A DNA stretch of 64,000 bases from the NCBI GenBank assembly GCA_964551635.1, contig CAZKDZ010000076.1, forward strand, positions 1 to 64,000, in the 5' to 3' direction. Origin of the DNA: JAAXHE01 sp964551635. Its GTDB lineage: Bacteria > Latescibacterota > UBA2968 > GCA-2709665. The notes below the pieces were generated by a model, which had not been told where the DNA came from, did no database searches, and was given only the letters and a program-made list of their open reading frames with translations. Positions 17,771 to 25,300 of this stretch are shown one piece after another. The first letter of the stretch is position 1. The number at the start of each line of letters is the position of its first letter. Both the position numbers and the translations under genes were made by a program.

Positions 17771-18940
17771 ATGGCCAGGCGACTGAATATCGGCCTTCTG
17801 GGATATTCGTTCATGGGCAAGGCGCACAGCAACGCGTTCCGCAAGGTATCGATGTTCTTTCCGGACACCGGCGTCGAACCGGTCATGAAGGTGATCTGCG
17901 GTTCGAACAGGGAAAACGCGGCGGAGGCCGCGGGGACGTTCGGTTGGGAGGAGTACGAAACCAACTGGAAAAACGTGATTGCCCGCGACGATATCGACGT
18001 CATCGACATCTGTACGCCCGGGAACCTGCATATGCCGATGGCGATCGCGGCACTCGAGGCCGGCAAGCATGTGATCTGCGAGAAGCCGCTTGCAAACAAC
18101 CTGGACGAGGCCAGGGCCATGTTGGGGGCCGCGGAGGGTACCGAAGCGAAAACCATGGTCGCGTATAACTACCGGCGCGTTCCAGCGGTCGCACTGGCCA
18201 GACAGTTGATCGAAGAGGGAAGGATCGGGCAGATCTATCACTGGCGGGCGGTGTACCTTCAGGACTGGATCATCGACCCGGATTTCCCGATGGTGTGGCG
18301 TTTCGAGAAGGACAAGGCGGGCTCGGGGCCGCACGGGGATTTGAATGCGCATATTATCGACCTCGCGCTGCATCTCGTGGGAGACATTCATTCGGTTGTT
18401 GCCGCCGATACGACGTTTATCAAGGAACGACCTCTTGCGGAATCGATCGACGCGTCCCTCGGCGCCACCGGCGGTAAACAGGATCGGATGGGTACGGTCA
18501 CGGTGGACGACGCAACGCTGTTCCTGGCGCGATTCGCAAACGGCGCGCTGGGTTCGTTCGAAGCCACCCGGTTTGCGGCGGGAAGGCGCAACCACAACCG
18601 GTTCGAAATCAACGGAAGCAAGGGCAGTATTGCATTCAATCTGGAAAAGATGAACGAACTGCAGTTTTATTCCCGCGAGGACGAAGGGCACATACAGGGA
18701 TTCCGCGAGATCATTGTGAACGAAGGGGTGCATCCCTACGTATCGGCGTGGTGGCCGCCCGGTCATATCATCGGGTGGGAGCATACGTTCGTGCACGAGG
18801 TCAAGGACTTTTTCGAAGCGATCGAAAACGACCGGGAAGCTTCACCGAATTTCAGGGAAGGGGCGCGGGTCCAGGCTGTGCTCGAAGCCGCCAGCGATTC
18901 GGCGAAATCGGACCGCTGGCAGGAAGTCCCGGACGTTTAG
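17771..18940 (+). CDS. Gfo/Idh/MocA family oxidoreductase
   Basis: A 389-residue dehydrogenase. The Rossmann motif LNIGLLGYSFMGKAHSNAF opens the protein, VICEKPLANN is the EKP loop, and the C-terminal domain contains GDLNAHIIDLALHLVGDI, whose aspartate and histidine match the catalytic region of the family. ATG 17771 follows GGGGGTAATC. Its promoter carries a palindromic operator. The TIM-barrel isomerase downstream is the usual partner of such dehydrogenases in inositol or sugar catabolism. Confidence 0.93.
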   Translation: MARRLNIGLLGYSFMGKAHSNAFRKVSMFFPDTGVEPVMKVICGSNRENAAEAAGTFGWEEYETNWKNVIARDDIDVIDICTPGNLHMPMAIAALEAGKHVICEKPLANNLDEARAMLGAAEGTEAKTMVAYNYRRVPAVALARQLIEEGRIGQIYHWRAVYLQDWIIDPDFPMVWRFEKDKAGSGPHGDLNAHIIDLALHLVGDIHSVVAADTTFIKERPLAESIDASLGATGGKQDRMGTVTVDDATLFLARFANGALGSFEATRFAAGRRNHNRFEINGSKGSIAFNLEKMNELQFYSREDEGHIQGFREIIVNEGVHPYVSAWWPPGHIIGWEHTFVHEVKDFFEAIENDREASPNFREGARVQAVLEAASDSAKSDRWQEVPDV

Positions 18941-19008
18941 TCCCCTGCATCCGCTGCGTGCTTTGAAGTACCGGCCGGGGCGGGAAGCCCATGGAAGGAG
19001 CGATGGTT

Positions 19009-20007
19009 ATGGCGAGAGCATGTACTTTGTTTACGGGTCAGTGGGCCGACCTCTCCCTCGACATGATGGCGGAGAAGGCGGCCGGGTTCGGATACGACGG
19101 CCTGGAGCTGGCCTGCTGGGGAGACCATCTGGATGTCCGGGAAGCGGCCTCCAGCGACGGCTATTGCCGGAGTCGGCACGAGATTCTGGAAAAACACGGG
19201 CTGAAGTTCTGGGCGATCAGCAATCATCTCTCGGGACAGGCGGTTTGCGACAATATTGACGAGCGCCATCAGTCGATACTGCCCCCGCACGTGTGGGGCG
19301 ATGGCGATCCGGAAGGTGTGAAACGCCGGGCAGCCGAGGACATGTTGACGTCGGCGGAAGCGGCAAAGGCGCTGGGCGTCAGCGTGGTGAACGGCTTTAC
19401 GGGTTCGTCCATCTGGCATCTGCTGTATTCGTTTCCGCCGGTGTCCCCGGATGCGATCGACGCGGGCTTCAGGGATTTCGCGGATCGATGGAATCCCATT
19501 CTCGATGCGTTTGCAAAGCACGACGTGCGGTTTGCCCTCGAGGTGCATCCAACGGAAATCGCGTTCGATATCGCCTCAGCCGCACGGGCGGTAGCCGCGC
19601 TTGACGGAAGGAGCGAGTTCGGATTCAATTACGATCCGAGCCACCTCGTTTATCAGAATGTGGACTACGTGGCGTTCATCCGAGAGTTCAGGGACCGCAT
19701 CTATCACGTGCACATGAAAGACGCGTTCCTGTCGCCGCTGCCCACCCGGGCGGGGATTTTCGGAGGCCACACCGAGTTTGGCGACCCCGACCGCTCCTGG
19801 GATTTCCGTTCCCTGGGCCGCGGAAGCGTGGACTTTGAAGAAATCATCCGCGCCCTGAACGACATTGGCTATGGCGGTCCCCTGTCCGTGGAGTGGGAAG
19901 ATTCGGGAATGGACAGGGAACACGGGGCGGAGGAAGCATGCGCCTTTGTGAACAGTGTGGATTTCGAACCGTCGGCCGTGGCGTTCGATGCGGCGTTCGC
20001 GGAATAG
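19009..20007 (+). CDS. Sugar phosphate isomerase/epimerase-like TIM-barrel protein
   Basis: A 332-residue AP-endonuclease-2/xylose-isomerase-like TIM barrel. Metal-site residues expected for the fold are visible in FALEVHPTE, FNYDPSHLVYQ, HVHMKDA and SVEWEDSGMDR. The family isomerises or epimerises free sugars, inosose or similar compounds with a divalent metal. Upstream in-frame ATGs exist at 18991 and 19003, but ATG 19009 has AAGGAG at the correct 8-nt distance. It lies 68 bp after the Gfo/Idh/MocA gene and probably shares its mRNA. Confidence 0.9.
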   Translation: MARACTLFTGQWADLSLDMMAEKAAGFGYDGLELACWGDHLDVREAASSDGYCRSRHEILEKHGLKFWAISNHLSGQAVCDNIDERHQSILPPHVWGDGDPEGVKRRAAEDMLTSAEAAKALGVSVVNGFTGSSIWHLLYSFPPVSPDAIDAGFRDFADRWNPILDAFAKHDVRFALEVHPTEIAFDIASAARAVAALDGRSEFGFNYDPSHLVYQNVDYVAFIREFRDRIYHVHMKDAFLSPLPTRAGIFGGHTEFGDPDRSWDFRSLGRGSVDFEEIIRALNDIGYGGPLSVEWEDSGMDREHGAEEACAFVNSVDFEPSAVAFDAAFAE

Positions 20008-20131
20008 TTGTCGGATGCAGGCTTCACGTGTTCCGTCCCGGTAGCCGATTGCAGATTTACGGTTTGCTTTCGGGACGAGGAACCCGCGGTCAGCAGGGCG
20101 TGTCATCAGGCCTGCCGGCCGCGTTTTATTA

Positions 20132-20293
20132 GAAGCTGTGTTGGAATTCACGGTGCGTTCCCGAGCGCGAGCGAAAGCGTGTCGGTCCAGGAGGGCGAAT
20201 TCGCCCCTATCTTTCGATAGTGGTGGATTTGACCAACGCAGACCGGCGCGTTTGCAGCCGCGCGAAGACCGCTGGGAATTTTAATACAGCTTC
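20132..20293 (+). mobile_element. 162-bp palindromic MITE-like element, copy 1
   Basis: This segment starts GAAGCTGTGTTGGAATTC and ends in the near-inverse, reading GAAGCTGTATTAAAATTCCC on the other strand. The same 162-bp segment occurs in opposite orientation at 46130-46291, sharing long blocks such as GTGGATTTGACCAACGC and GCGAAGACCGCTGGGAATTT. The whole unit can fold into a long imperfect hairpin, with GGGCGAATTCGCCC near its left-centre. It encodes no convincing protein. It ends 15 bp before the binding-protein start, leaving the ribosome site just outside. A non-autonomous transposon-like repeat is the best reading. Confidence 0.75.
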
Positions 20294-20308
20294 GGAGGGA
20301 GATCGTCA

Positions 20309-21871
20309 ATGCGGATGCGTATTTTTCTTCTCTTCCTGCTGTCTGCCGTCTTCGCCTGCGAGGCGGAGCGCACCCGGACTCTGGTGTTCGGCAGGGGCGG
20401 CGATACCGTGGGGCTGGATCCCGCACTGGAGACCGATGGCGAGTCATTCAAGGTCTGCGACAATATTTACGACAACCTTGTCACCTTCAGGCCGGAAAAC
20501 ACCGAATTGGCGCCCGGTCTGGCGGAGTCCTGGTCGGCATCGGACGACCTGAAAACGTGGACCTTCAAGCTCAGGCGGAACGTCTTGTTCCATGACGGCA
20601 CTCCGTTCGATGCGGACGCGGTGGTGTTCTCGCTCGCACGCCAGTTCAAACCCGACCATCCCTTTCACCGCGTGGAAGGCGCGTTTCAGTATTGGAACAG
20701 CATGTCGATGAGCGATATTGTCAGCGACGTGAAGAAGGTGGACGATCATACGGTTTCCATAGAGCTTACGCGTCCCAACGCGCCGTTTCTGTCGAATCTC
20801 GCGATGAATTTCTGCGGAATCGTAAGCCCCTCCGCCGTACGGAAGCACGGTGCGGACTTTCCCAGGCACCCGGTGGGAACAGGGCCGTTTCGATTTGTAC
20901 AATGGATCCGGGATGACCGCGTGGTGCTGGAACGAAATCCCGGCTATTGGGGCGATGCGCCTCAGATCGACAGGCTGATATTCAGAAGCATTCCGGAGAA
21001 CTCCGTGCGCCTGATCGCGCTCATCCAGGGTTCGATTGACGGAATGGACCATCTGGTGCCGGATTTCATTCCAAACATCGAAAAACATCCGAACCTTCAG
21101 CTCCTGACCCAGCCGGGTATGAACGTCGGGTACCTGGCCATGAATATGGATCGGGCGCCGTTCCACCTTCTGAAGGTGCGAAGGGCGGTCAACCATGCCA
21201 TCAACAAACAGGCGCTGGTGGACAATCTGTATCAGGGTCTTGCGTTGCCGGCGGTCAACCCGATTCCACCTTCGATGTGGAGCTATCATGAGGGGATCGA
21301 AGGATACGGCTACGATCCGGAACGGGCCCGGGAGCTGTTGGTCGAGGCCGGCTATGCGGACGGATTCGAGACCACGCTCTGGGCGATGCCGGTGCCGCGT
21401 CCGTATATGCCGCAGCCCAGGAAGATCGCCCAGGCCATCCAGGCCGACCTGCAGGCCGTCGGAATCCGGGCCGAGATCGTGAGCTATGAATGGGGAACAT
21501 ATCTGGACAAGGTTTCCAGGGGGCAGCACGATATGGCGCTCCTGGGCTGGACGGGCGACAACGGCGACCCCGACAATTTCCTGTACGTCCTGCTCGACAA
21601 GAGCGCGACACAAATTCCCGCCAATAACATTGCGTTCTACCGCAGCGACGAACTGCACGAGGTGCTGGTGCAGGCGCAGCGGGAAGTGGACATTGCCGTC
21701 CGGACGGGGCTTTACCGGAAGGCGCAGGAAATCGTGTTCCATGATGCGCCATGGGCGCCCCTCGTACACGCGGCGCAGACCGCCGCATTCAAGAAGTCGG
21801 TAACCGGCTTCACGCTTCATCCCACCGGCAGCAAGTGGTTCCAGAACGTGGGGATCGGGGAAACGGATTGA
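20309..21871 (+). CDS. ABC transporter peptide-type substrate-binding protein (SBP_bac_5)
   Basis: A 520-residue solute-binding protein of the DppA/OppA family. It has a short hydrophobic leader ending in VFAC, which could be a lipobox although Phe at -2 is atypical. Family blocks include GLDPALETDGESFKVCDNIYD, LAPGLAESW, LRRNVLFHDGTPFDADAVVFS and PVGTGPFRFVQWIRDD. Such proteins deliver peptides, or in some subfamilies oligosaccharides or nickel, to a DppBC-type permease, encoded next. GGAGGGAG precedes the ATG and abuts the right end of the MITE-like repeat. Confidence 0.92.
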   Translation: MRMRIFLLFLLSAVFACEAERTRTLVFGRGGDTVGLDPALETDGESFKVCDNIYDNLVTFRPENTELAPGLAESWSASDDLKTWTFKLRRNVLFHDGTPFDADAVVFSLARQFKPDHPFHRVEGAFQYWNSMSMSDIVSDVKKVDDHTVSIELTRPNAPFLSNLAMNFCGIVSPSAVRKHGADFPRHPVGTGPFRFVQWIRDDRVVLERNPGYWGDAPQIDRLIFRSIPENSVRLIALIQGSIDGMDHLVPDFIPNIEKHPNLQLLTQPGMNVGYLAMNMDRAPFHLLKVRRAVNHAINKQALVDNLYQGLALPAVNPIPPSMWSYHEGIEGYGYDPERARELLVEAGYADGFETTLWAMPVPRPYMPQPRKIAQAIQADLQAVGIRAEIVSYEWGTYLDKVSRGQHDMALLGWTGDNGDPDNFLYVLLDKSATQIPANNIAFYRSDELHEVLVQAQREVDIAVRTGLYRKAQEIVFHDAPWAPLVHAAQTAAFKKSVTGFTLHPTGSKWFQNVGIGETD

Positions 21872-21929
21872 ACGCGCCGAAACGTCCGTATAGCCACCCG
21901 TTTCCGGCACCTGCGAGGCAAACCGCGTA

Positions 21930-22943
21930 ATGGGCGTCTACATCCTGAAACGCGTGGTTCTCCTTTTCCCCATGCTGCTGGGAATCGTCGTCCTGGTTTT
22001 CCTGATGGTACACTTCGTTCCGGGCGATCCGGCACAGGTGATGCTGGGTGAACGGGCCAGCGCGGAACAGGTGGCGGAGCTGCGCAGGCAACTCGGACTG
22101 GATCAGGAGTTGCACGTACAGCTCGGCCTGTACCTGTGGGGGCTGGTACAGGGAGACCTGGGACGTTCCTTCAAGTCCCACGCGAAGGTGTCCTCCGAAC
22201 TGGCGGCCAGATTTCCCGCGACGCTCGAACTCACGTTGATCAGTATGTTGCTGGCCTGCGGGGTCGGGATTGTCGCCGGTGTGGTTTCGGCATCGCGCAA
22301 GGGTTCCGTCGTGGATTACGTCGGCATGACGGTTTCCCTCGCGGGGCTGTCGATGCCGATTTTCTGGCTGGGCCTGATGGTTATTCTGGTGATGTCGGTT
22401 TTTCTCGGGTTGTTTCCCGTGTCAGGGCGGCTCAGCACCCATCTTTTCATTCCCGAGGTCACCGGACTCTATCTGATCGACAGCCTGCTGGCGCGGGACT
22501 GGAGGGCTTTTGCCGACGCCGCCTGGCATCTCGTGCTGCCCGGCCTTACGCTGGGTACGGTGCCGATGGCCGTAATCGCGCGGATGACGCGATCCAGCCT
22601 CCTGGATGTACTCAAGGAAGATTACGTGCGTACTGCGTGGGCGAAAGGGCTGTCGGAACGGATCGTCATCTTCCGGCACGCCCTCAAGAATGCGTTTATT
22701 CCCGTGTTGACCGTAATCAGCCTGCAGTTTGGCTTCCTGTTGGGAGGCGCGGTCATTACGGAGACGATTTTCGCGTGGCCGGGGGTGGGACGGTGGCTCC
22801 TGCTGGCGGTATATTCGAGGGACTTCAGGGCCGTTCAGGGAGGCGTGCTGCTGGTTGCGCTGATGTTTGCGCTGATCAATCTCATTGCCGACGTGATGTA
22901 CGCGTGGCTGGACCCGCGCATCAGACACCGGAATCATGCATGA
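21930..22943 (+). CDS. Dipeptide-type ABC transporter permease (DppB-like)
   Basis: A 337-residue inner-membrane permease with six predicted helices. FVPGDPAQVMLGERAS near residue 30 is the conserved N-terminal motif of DppB/OppB proteins, and the EAA-type loop (RTAWAKGLSERIVIFRHALKNAF) contacts the ATPase. Text GFLLGGAVITETIFAWPGVGRWL is also family-specific. It lies 58 bp after the binding-protein gene and its stop overlaps the next start as ATGA. Confidence 0.94.
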   Translation: MGVYILKRVVLLFPMLLGIVVLVFLMVHFVPGDPAQVMLGERASAEQVAELRRQLGLDQELHVQLGLYLWGLVQGDLGRSFKSHAKVSSELAARFPATLELTLISMLLACGVGIVAGVVSASRKGSVVDYVGMTVSLAGLSMPIFWLGLMVILVMSVFLGLFPVSGRLSTHLFIPEVTGLYLIDSLLARDWRAFADAAWHLVLPGLTLGTVPMAVIARMTRSSLLDVLKEDYVRTAWAKGLSERIVIFRHALKNAFIPVLTVISLQFGFLLGGAVITETIFAWPGVGRWLLLAVYSRDFRAVQGGVLLVALMFALINLIADVMYAWLDPRIRHRNHA

Positions 22944-23842
22944 ACCGTTCATTCCATCCGGAGGTGGGAACAGGAGTTGAAGTCGACGGATCGCAGATCC
23001 TGCCGGGCGCCGGCTGGGGCGGGTTATTCCGCAAGCGGCTCCTGAAGAACCGGCTGGCGGCCGTGGGTGGCGTCCTGCTGCTGGGATTCCTGTTGGTGGC
23101 GATCGCCGCACCCCTGGCCGCGCCGCGGGATCCCTTTGACCAGAATCTCTATGAACGCCTCCAGCCACCGTCGCTGGCGCATCCGTTCGGCACGGACGAC
23201 TTTGGGCGGGATGTTCTGAGCCGCGTGATTTACGGAGCGCGAATTTCTCTGCGTATCGGGGTTGCCGCCGTGCTGATCGCACTGGTCCTGGGCGTTCCGA
23301 TCGGGCTTGTTTCGGGATACCGGGGCGGAGCGCTGGACCAGGTATTGATGCGGACTATGGATCTGATGCTCGCATTTCCCAGCATCCTTCTGGCCATCGC
23401 CATCGTGGCGATCCTTGGCCCCGGGTTGGAGAATGCGATGCTGGCGGTCGGGATCGTCGCCGTGCCGCAGTACGCCCGGCTGGTGCGGGCATCCACGCTG
23501 TCCGTGCGCGGACAGGACTACGTTCAGGCTGTCCGGGCCCTTGGTGCGGGGGAGTTCCGTATCCTGTTCTTTTCGGTTCTTCCGAACTGTCTGACGCCGC
23601 TGATCGTGCAGTCCACGCTGGGTCTGGCTACCGCCATTCTCGATGCCGCGGGCCTGAGCTTTCTGGGATTGGGCGCGCAGCCGCCCACGCCGGAGTGGGG
23701 CGCCATGTTGACCGGTGGAAGGGAACTTGTGCTGCGGGCGCCGTGGGTATTGACGTTTCCGGGCGTGGCGATTTTCCTGACCGTATTGGCATTCAACCTG
23801 GTTGGAGACGGATTGCGCGACGCCCTGGATCCAAGGACCTGA
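22940..23842 (+). CDS. Dipeptide-type ABC transporter permease (DppC-like)
   Basis: A 300-residue inner-membrane permease. After a cytoplasmic N-terminus it has the DppC signature HPFGTDDFGRDVLSRVIYGAR and an EAA loop (VQAVRALGAGEFRILFFSVLPN), then GLSFLGLGAQPPTPEWGAML near the end. The start at ATG 22940 overlaps the DppB stop; the frame is open further left but only as an antiphase shadow. No DppD or DppF ATPase gene follows, so this transporter must borrow ATPases encoded elsewhere. Confidence 0.93.
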   Translation: MNRSFHPEVGTGVEVDGSQILPGAGWGGLFRKRLLKNRLAAVGGVLLLGFLLVAIAAPLAAPRDPFDQNLYERLQPPSLAHPFGTDDFGRDVLSRVIYGARISLRIGVAAVLIALVLGVPIGLVSGYRGGALDQVLMRTMDLMLAFPSILLAIAIVAILGPGLENAMLAVGIVAVPQYARLVRASTLSVRGQDYVQAVRALGAGEFRILFFSVLPNCLTPLIVQSTLGLATAILDAAGLSFLGLGAQPPTPEWGAMLTGGRELVLRAPWVLTFPGVAIFLTVLAFNLVGDGLRDALDPRT

Positions 23843-23860
23843 CCTGACTGGAGAAAGCCT

Positions 23861-23889
23861 TTGACTTCCGCATTCCCGTGGCGTATATT
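23861..23889 (+). promoter_or_regulatory. Strong sigma70-type promoter of the small RNA unit
   Basis: TTGACT (23861-23866) and TATATT (23884-23889) are spaced by exactly 17 bp. Transcription should begin near 23896, about 20 nt before the 11-codon ORF. Confidence 0.7.
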
Positions 23890-23916
23890 CCGCTTACACG
23901 GAAAGGAGGTGGTCAA

Positions 23917-23952
23917 ATGAGCGAATCGACCAGTGGAGGTGGCTGTAGTTAG
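23917..23952 (+). CDS. Eleven-codon ORF (MSESTSGGGCS) with a near-perfect ribosome site
   Basis: The ORF reads MSESTSGGGCS and then TAG. AAAGGAGGTGG ends six bases before the ATG and is complementary to the full anti-Shine-Dalgarno tail of 16S rRNA, the strongest ribosome site in the window. The last four codons and the stop lie inside the first helix of the structured RNA that follows. It could be a leader peptide, a tiny peptide gene, or an accident of an RNA that pairs with 16S rRNA. No similar peptide is known to me. Confidence 0.45.
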   Translation: MSESTSGGGCS

Positions 23953-24097
23953 GTGCGCTGCCGGGTGCGGGAGAACATCTCGTCTGGTAACGCGCCTGGC
24001 GAATCTAAACAGCCATCGAAAGACAGGCGATCCGTCGAATTGACGGGCCCCGGCCACTCGCACGGGGCACCGTGAGATGGAAGCCGTCTCAAGAGTT

Positions 24098-24152
24098 GCG
24101 CCGTGAGGAGATGTGGCCGGAGGACCGGCTCCCGAATCGCGGCGCATTTTTC
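24098..24152 (+). terminator. Intrinsic terminator of the small RNA unit
   Basis: GCGCCG (24098-24103) pairs with CGGCGC (24140-24145), with an inner GCCGG-AGGA-CCGGC hairpin, followed by ATTTTTC. It separates the small RNA unit from the rplM promoter. Confidence 0.6.
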
Positions 24153-24172
24153 TGTCATATAAGGGTTTGTGC

Positions 24173-24230
24173 TTGACAAAATCACGCATGCTCTATATCT
24201 TCTGAGGCTTGACAATGTGTGGAATTGTCA
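24173..24230 (+). promoter_or_regulatory. rplM-rpsI promoter and inverted-repeat leader
   Basis: TTGACA (24173-24178) and TATCTT (24196-24201) are 17 bp apart. Right after the predicted start site, TGACAAT (24210-24216) and ATTGTCA (24224-24230) form a 7-bp inverted repeat. As RNA it is a hairpin in the first 25 nt of the leader, a plausible site for autogenous control by L13, or as DNA an operator. Confidence 0.6.
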
Positions 24231-24282
24231 CCGAGAGGGGGTGAGTTCGAATTCGGCGTCGATGCGGACGCCGTTCGGATTT

Positions 24283-24717
24283 ATGAATACGCCAAGTGCT
24301 AAAAAGTCTGACATCGAACGCAAATGGTTTCTGGCTGATGCCGACGGTAAGGTGCTGGGTCGTTTTGCGAGCGAGGTTGCACGGATCCTGATGGGCAAAC
24401 ACAAGCCGTTTTATACGTCCCACGTGGATACCGGCGATCATGTCATCGTGGTCAACTCCGACAAACTCATGGTCAAAGGCGCAAATAAGCCCGACCAGAA
24501 GCTCTATACACGATTCAGCGGATATCCGGGTGGTCTGAAAACCAAAACCCTGAAGCGCGCGCTCGAAACGCAGCCGCAGTTCGTACTGGAGCATGCGATA
24601 CGGGGAATGTTGCCGCGCACGAAACTGGGGCGCAGGATGATGAAGAAGGTCCGGATTTACGCGGGTCCCGATCATCCGCACGACAGTCAGGCGCCCGAAT
24701 CGATCGACCTTGCTTGA
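24283..24717 (+). CDS. rplM: 50S ribosomal protein L13
   Basis: A 144-residue L13. Diagnostic blocks are ERKWFLADADGKVLGRFASEVARILMGKHKP, HVIVVNSDKLMVKG, YTRFSGYPGGLK and IRGMLPRTKLGRRMMKKVRIYAGPDHPH. It binds 23S rRNA early in large-subunit assembly. ATG 24283 gives the normal N-terminus (MNTPSAKKSDIERKW); the frame opens at 24169, inside the promoter, and is not used. No strong ribosome site precedes it. rpsI follows 44 bp later, the standard L13-S9 pair. Confidence 0.97.
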   Translation: MNTPSAKKSDIERKWFLADADGKVLGRFASEVARILMGKHKPFYTSHVDTGDHVIVVNSDKLMVKGANKPDQKLYTRFSGYPGGLKTKTLKRALETQPQFVLEHAIRGMLPRTKLGRRMMKKVRIYAGPDHPHDSQAPESIDLA

Positions 24718-24761
24718 ATCCCGACGTATCAAGAATTCGTTGAACGAGAGGAGGTAGGGTC

Positions 24762-25154
24762 TTGGCAGAGATCCTTGCTTCTGCCAGAGGCCGGCGCAAG
24801 TCGGCCACGGCAAACGTGAAGCTGTTTCCCGGATCCGGGGAAATCGTCATCAACGGCAGGCCCATACTGGATTATCTGAAGCGCGAGACGCTTGTGATGA
24901 TCGTGGAACAGCCGCTGACGGTTACGGAAACGACCGGGCAATACAACATCGTCGCCAGCACCAAGGGTGGTGGTCTCAGCGGACAGGCCGGGGCCGTTCG
25001 GCTGGGTATCGCCCGGGGCCTGCTTGCCCTGAACGATGATCTCAAGACACCGCTGCGCGAGGCCGGGCTGTTAACCCGCGACGCGCGAGAGGTGGAGCGA
25101 AAGAAGCCCGGCCGACCGGGCGCACGAAAACGGTTCCAGTTTTCCAAACGCTAG
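24762..25154 (+). CDS. rpsI: 30S ribosomal protein S9
   Basis: A 130-residue S9 with the N-terminal ARGRRKSATANVKLFPGSGEIVING block and the invariant basic tail GRPGARKRFQFSKR, which reaches the decoding-site tRNA. The start is TTG 24762, preceded by GAGAGGAGGT at a workable distance; no ATG gives the conserved N-terminus. It pairs with rplM as in nearly all bacteria. Confidence 0.97.
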   Translation: MAEILASARGRRKSATANVKLFPGSGEIVINGRPILDYLKRETLVMIVEQPLTVTETTGQYNIVASTKGGGLSGQAGAVRLGIARGLLALNDDLKTPLREAGLLTRDAREVERKKPGRPGARKRFQFSKR

Positions 25155-25174
25155 TCGACTGTTGTTTTGCTATT

Positions 25175-25201
25175 GGCGTGTTGAGTACGTGTCGACACGC
25201 C
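25175..25201 (+). terminator. Hairpin between rpsI and rpsB
   Basis: GGCGTGT (25175-25181) and ACACGCC (25195-25201) form a 7-bp stem with a 13-nt loop. No T-run follows, so it may be a weak terminator, an attenuator or part of an rpsB leader rather than a classical intrinsic terminator. Confidence 0.35.
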
Positions 25202-25300
25202 CATTTCACATGTGTCCCGACTTCAGGCCCGGTGCCGGTTTCCGGCTGGTCTGCGGAATGACGGTCACAGAGGATGAACCGATAGTATCAGGAGGATCGT

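Larger units (their letters stand above)
23896..24152 (+). ncRNA. Candidate structured RNA between the dpp-like operon and rplM
   Basis: A self-contained unit of about 257 nt. TGGCTGT (23940-23946) pairs with ACAGCCA (24009-24015), enclosing a second helix in which bases 23949-23957 pair with 23991-23999 including G-U pairs. Further hairpins are CCGTC/GACGG, GCCCCG/CGGGGC (24047-24067) and GAGA/TCTC, ending at a terminator. It does not show the conserved text of RNase P RNA, tmRNA or SRP RNA. It may be a free-standing small RNA or a leader-attenuator without a downstream gene. Confidence 0.5.

Noticed and set aside
20220..20308. Small protein reading VDLTNADRRVCSRAKTAGNF across the repeat
   Set aside because: A similar frame exists in the second copy because the DNA is repeated; the frames have no ribosome site and differ in start and end, so the conservation is at DNA level.
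20444..21910. 488-codon minus-strand open frame opposite the ABC binding-protein gene
   Set aside because: The plus strand encodes an unmistakable SBP_bac_5 protein; the antisense frame has no recognisable domain.
22136..22939. Long 5' extension of the DppC-like frame
   Set aside because: It lies inside the DppB-like gene in another frame, while ATG 22940 gives the standard DppC start and an ATGA overlap.
23896..24152. tmRNA, RNase P RNA or SRP RNA
   Set aside because: The conserved text of each (tmRNA GGGGNTG...TTCGANTCC ends, RNase P GAGGAAAGTC, SRP GGTCAGGNCCGGAAGG) is absent.
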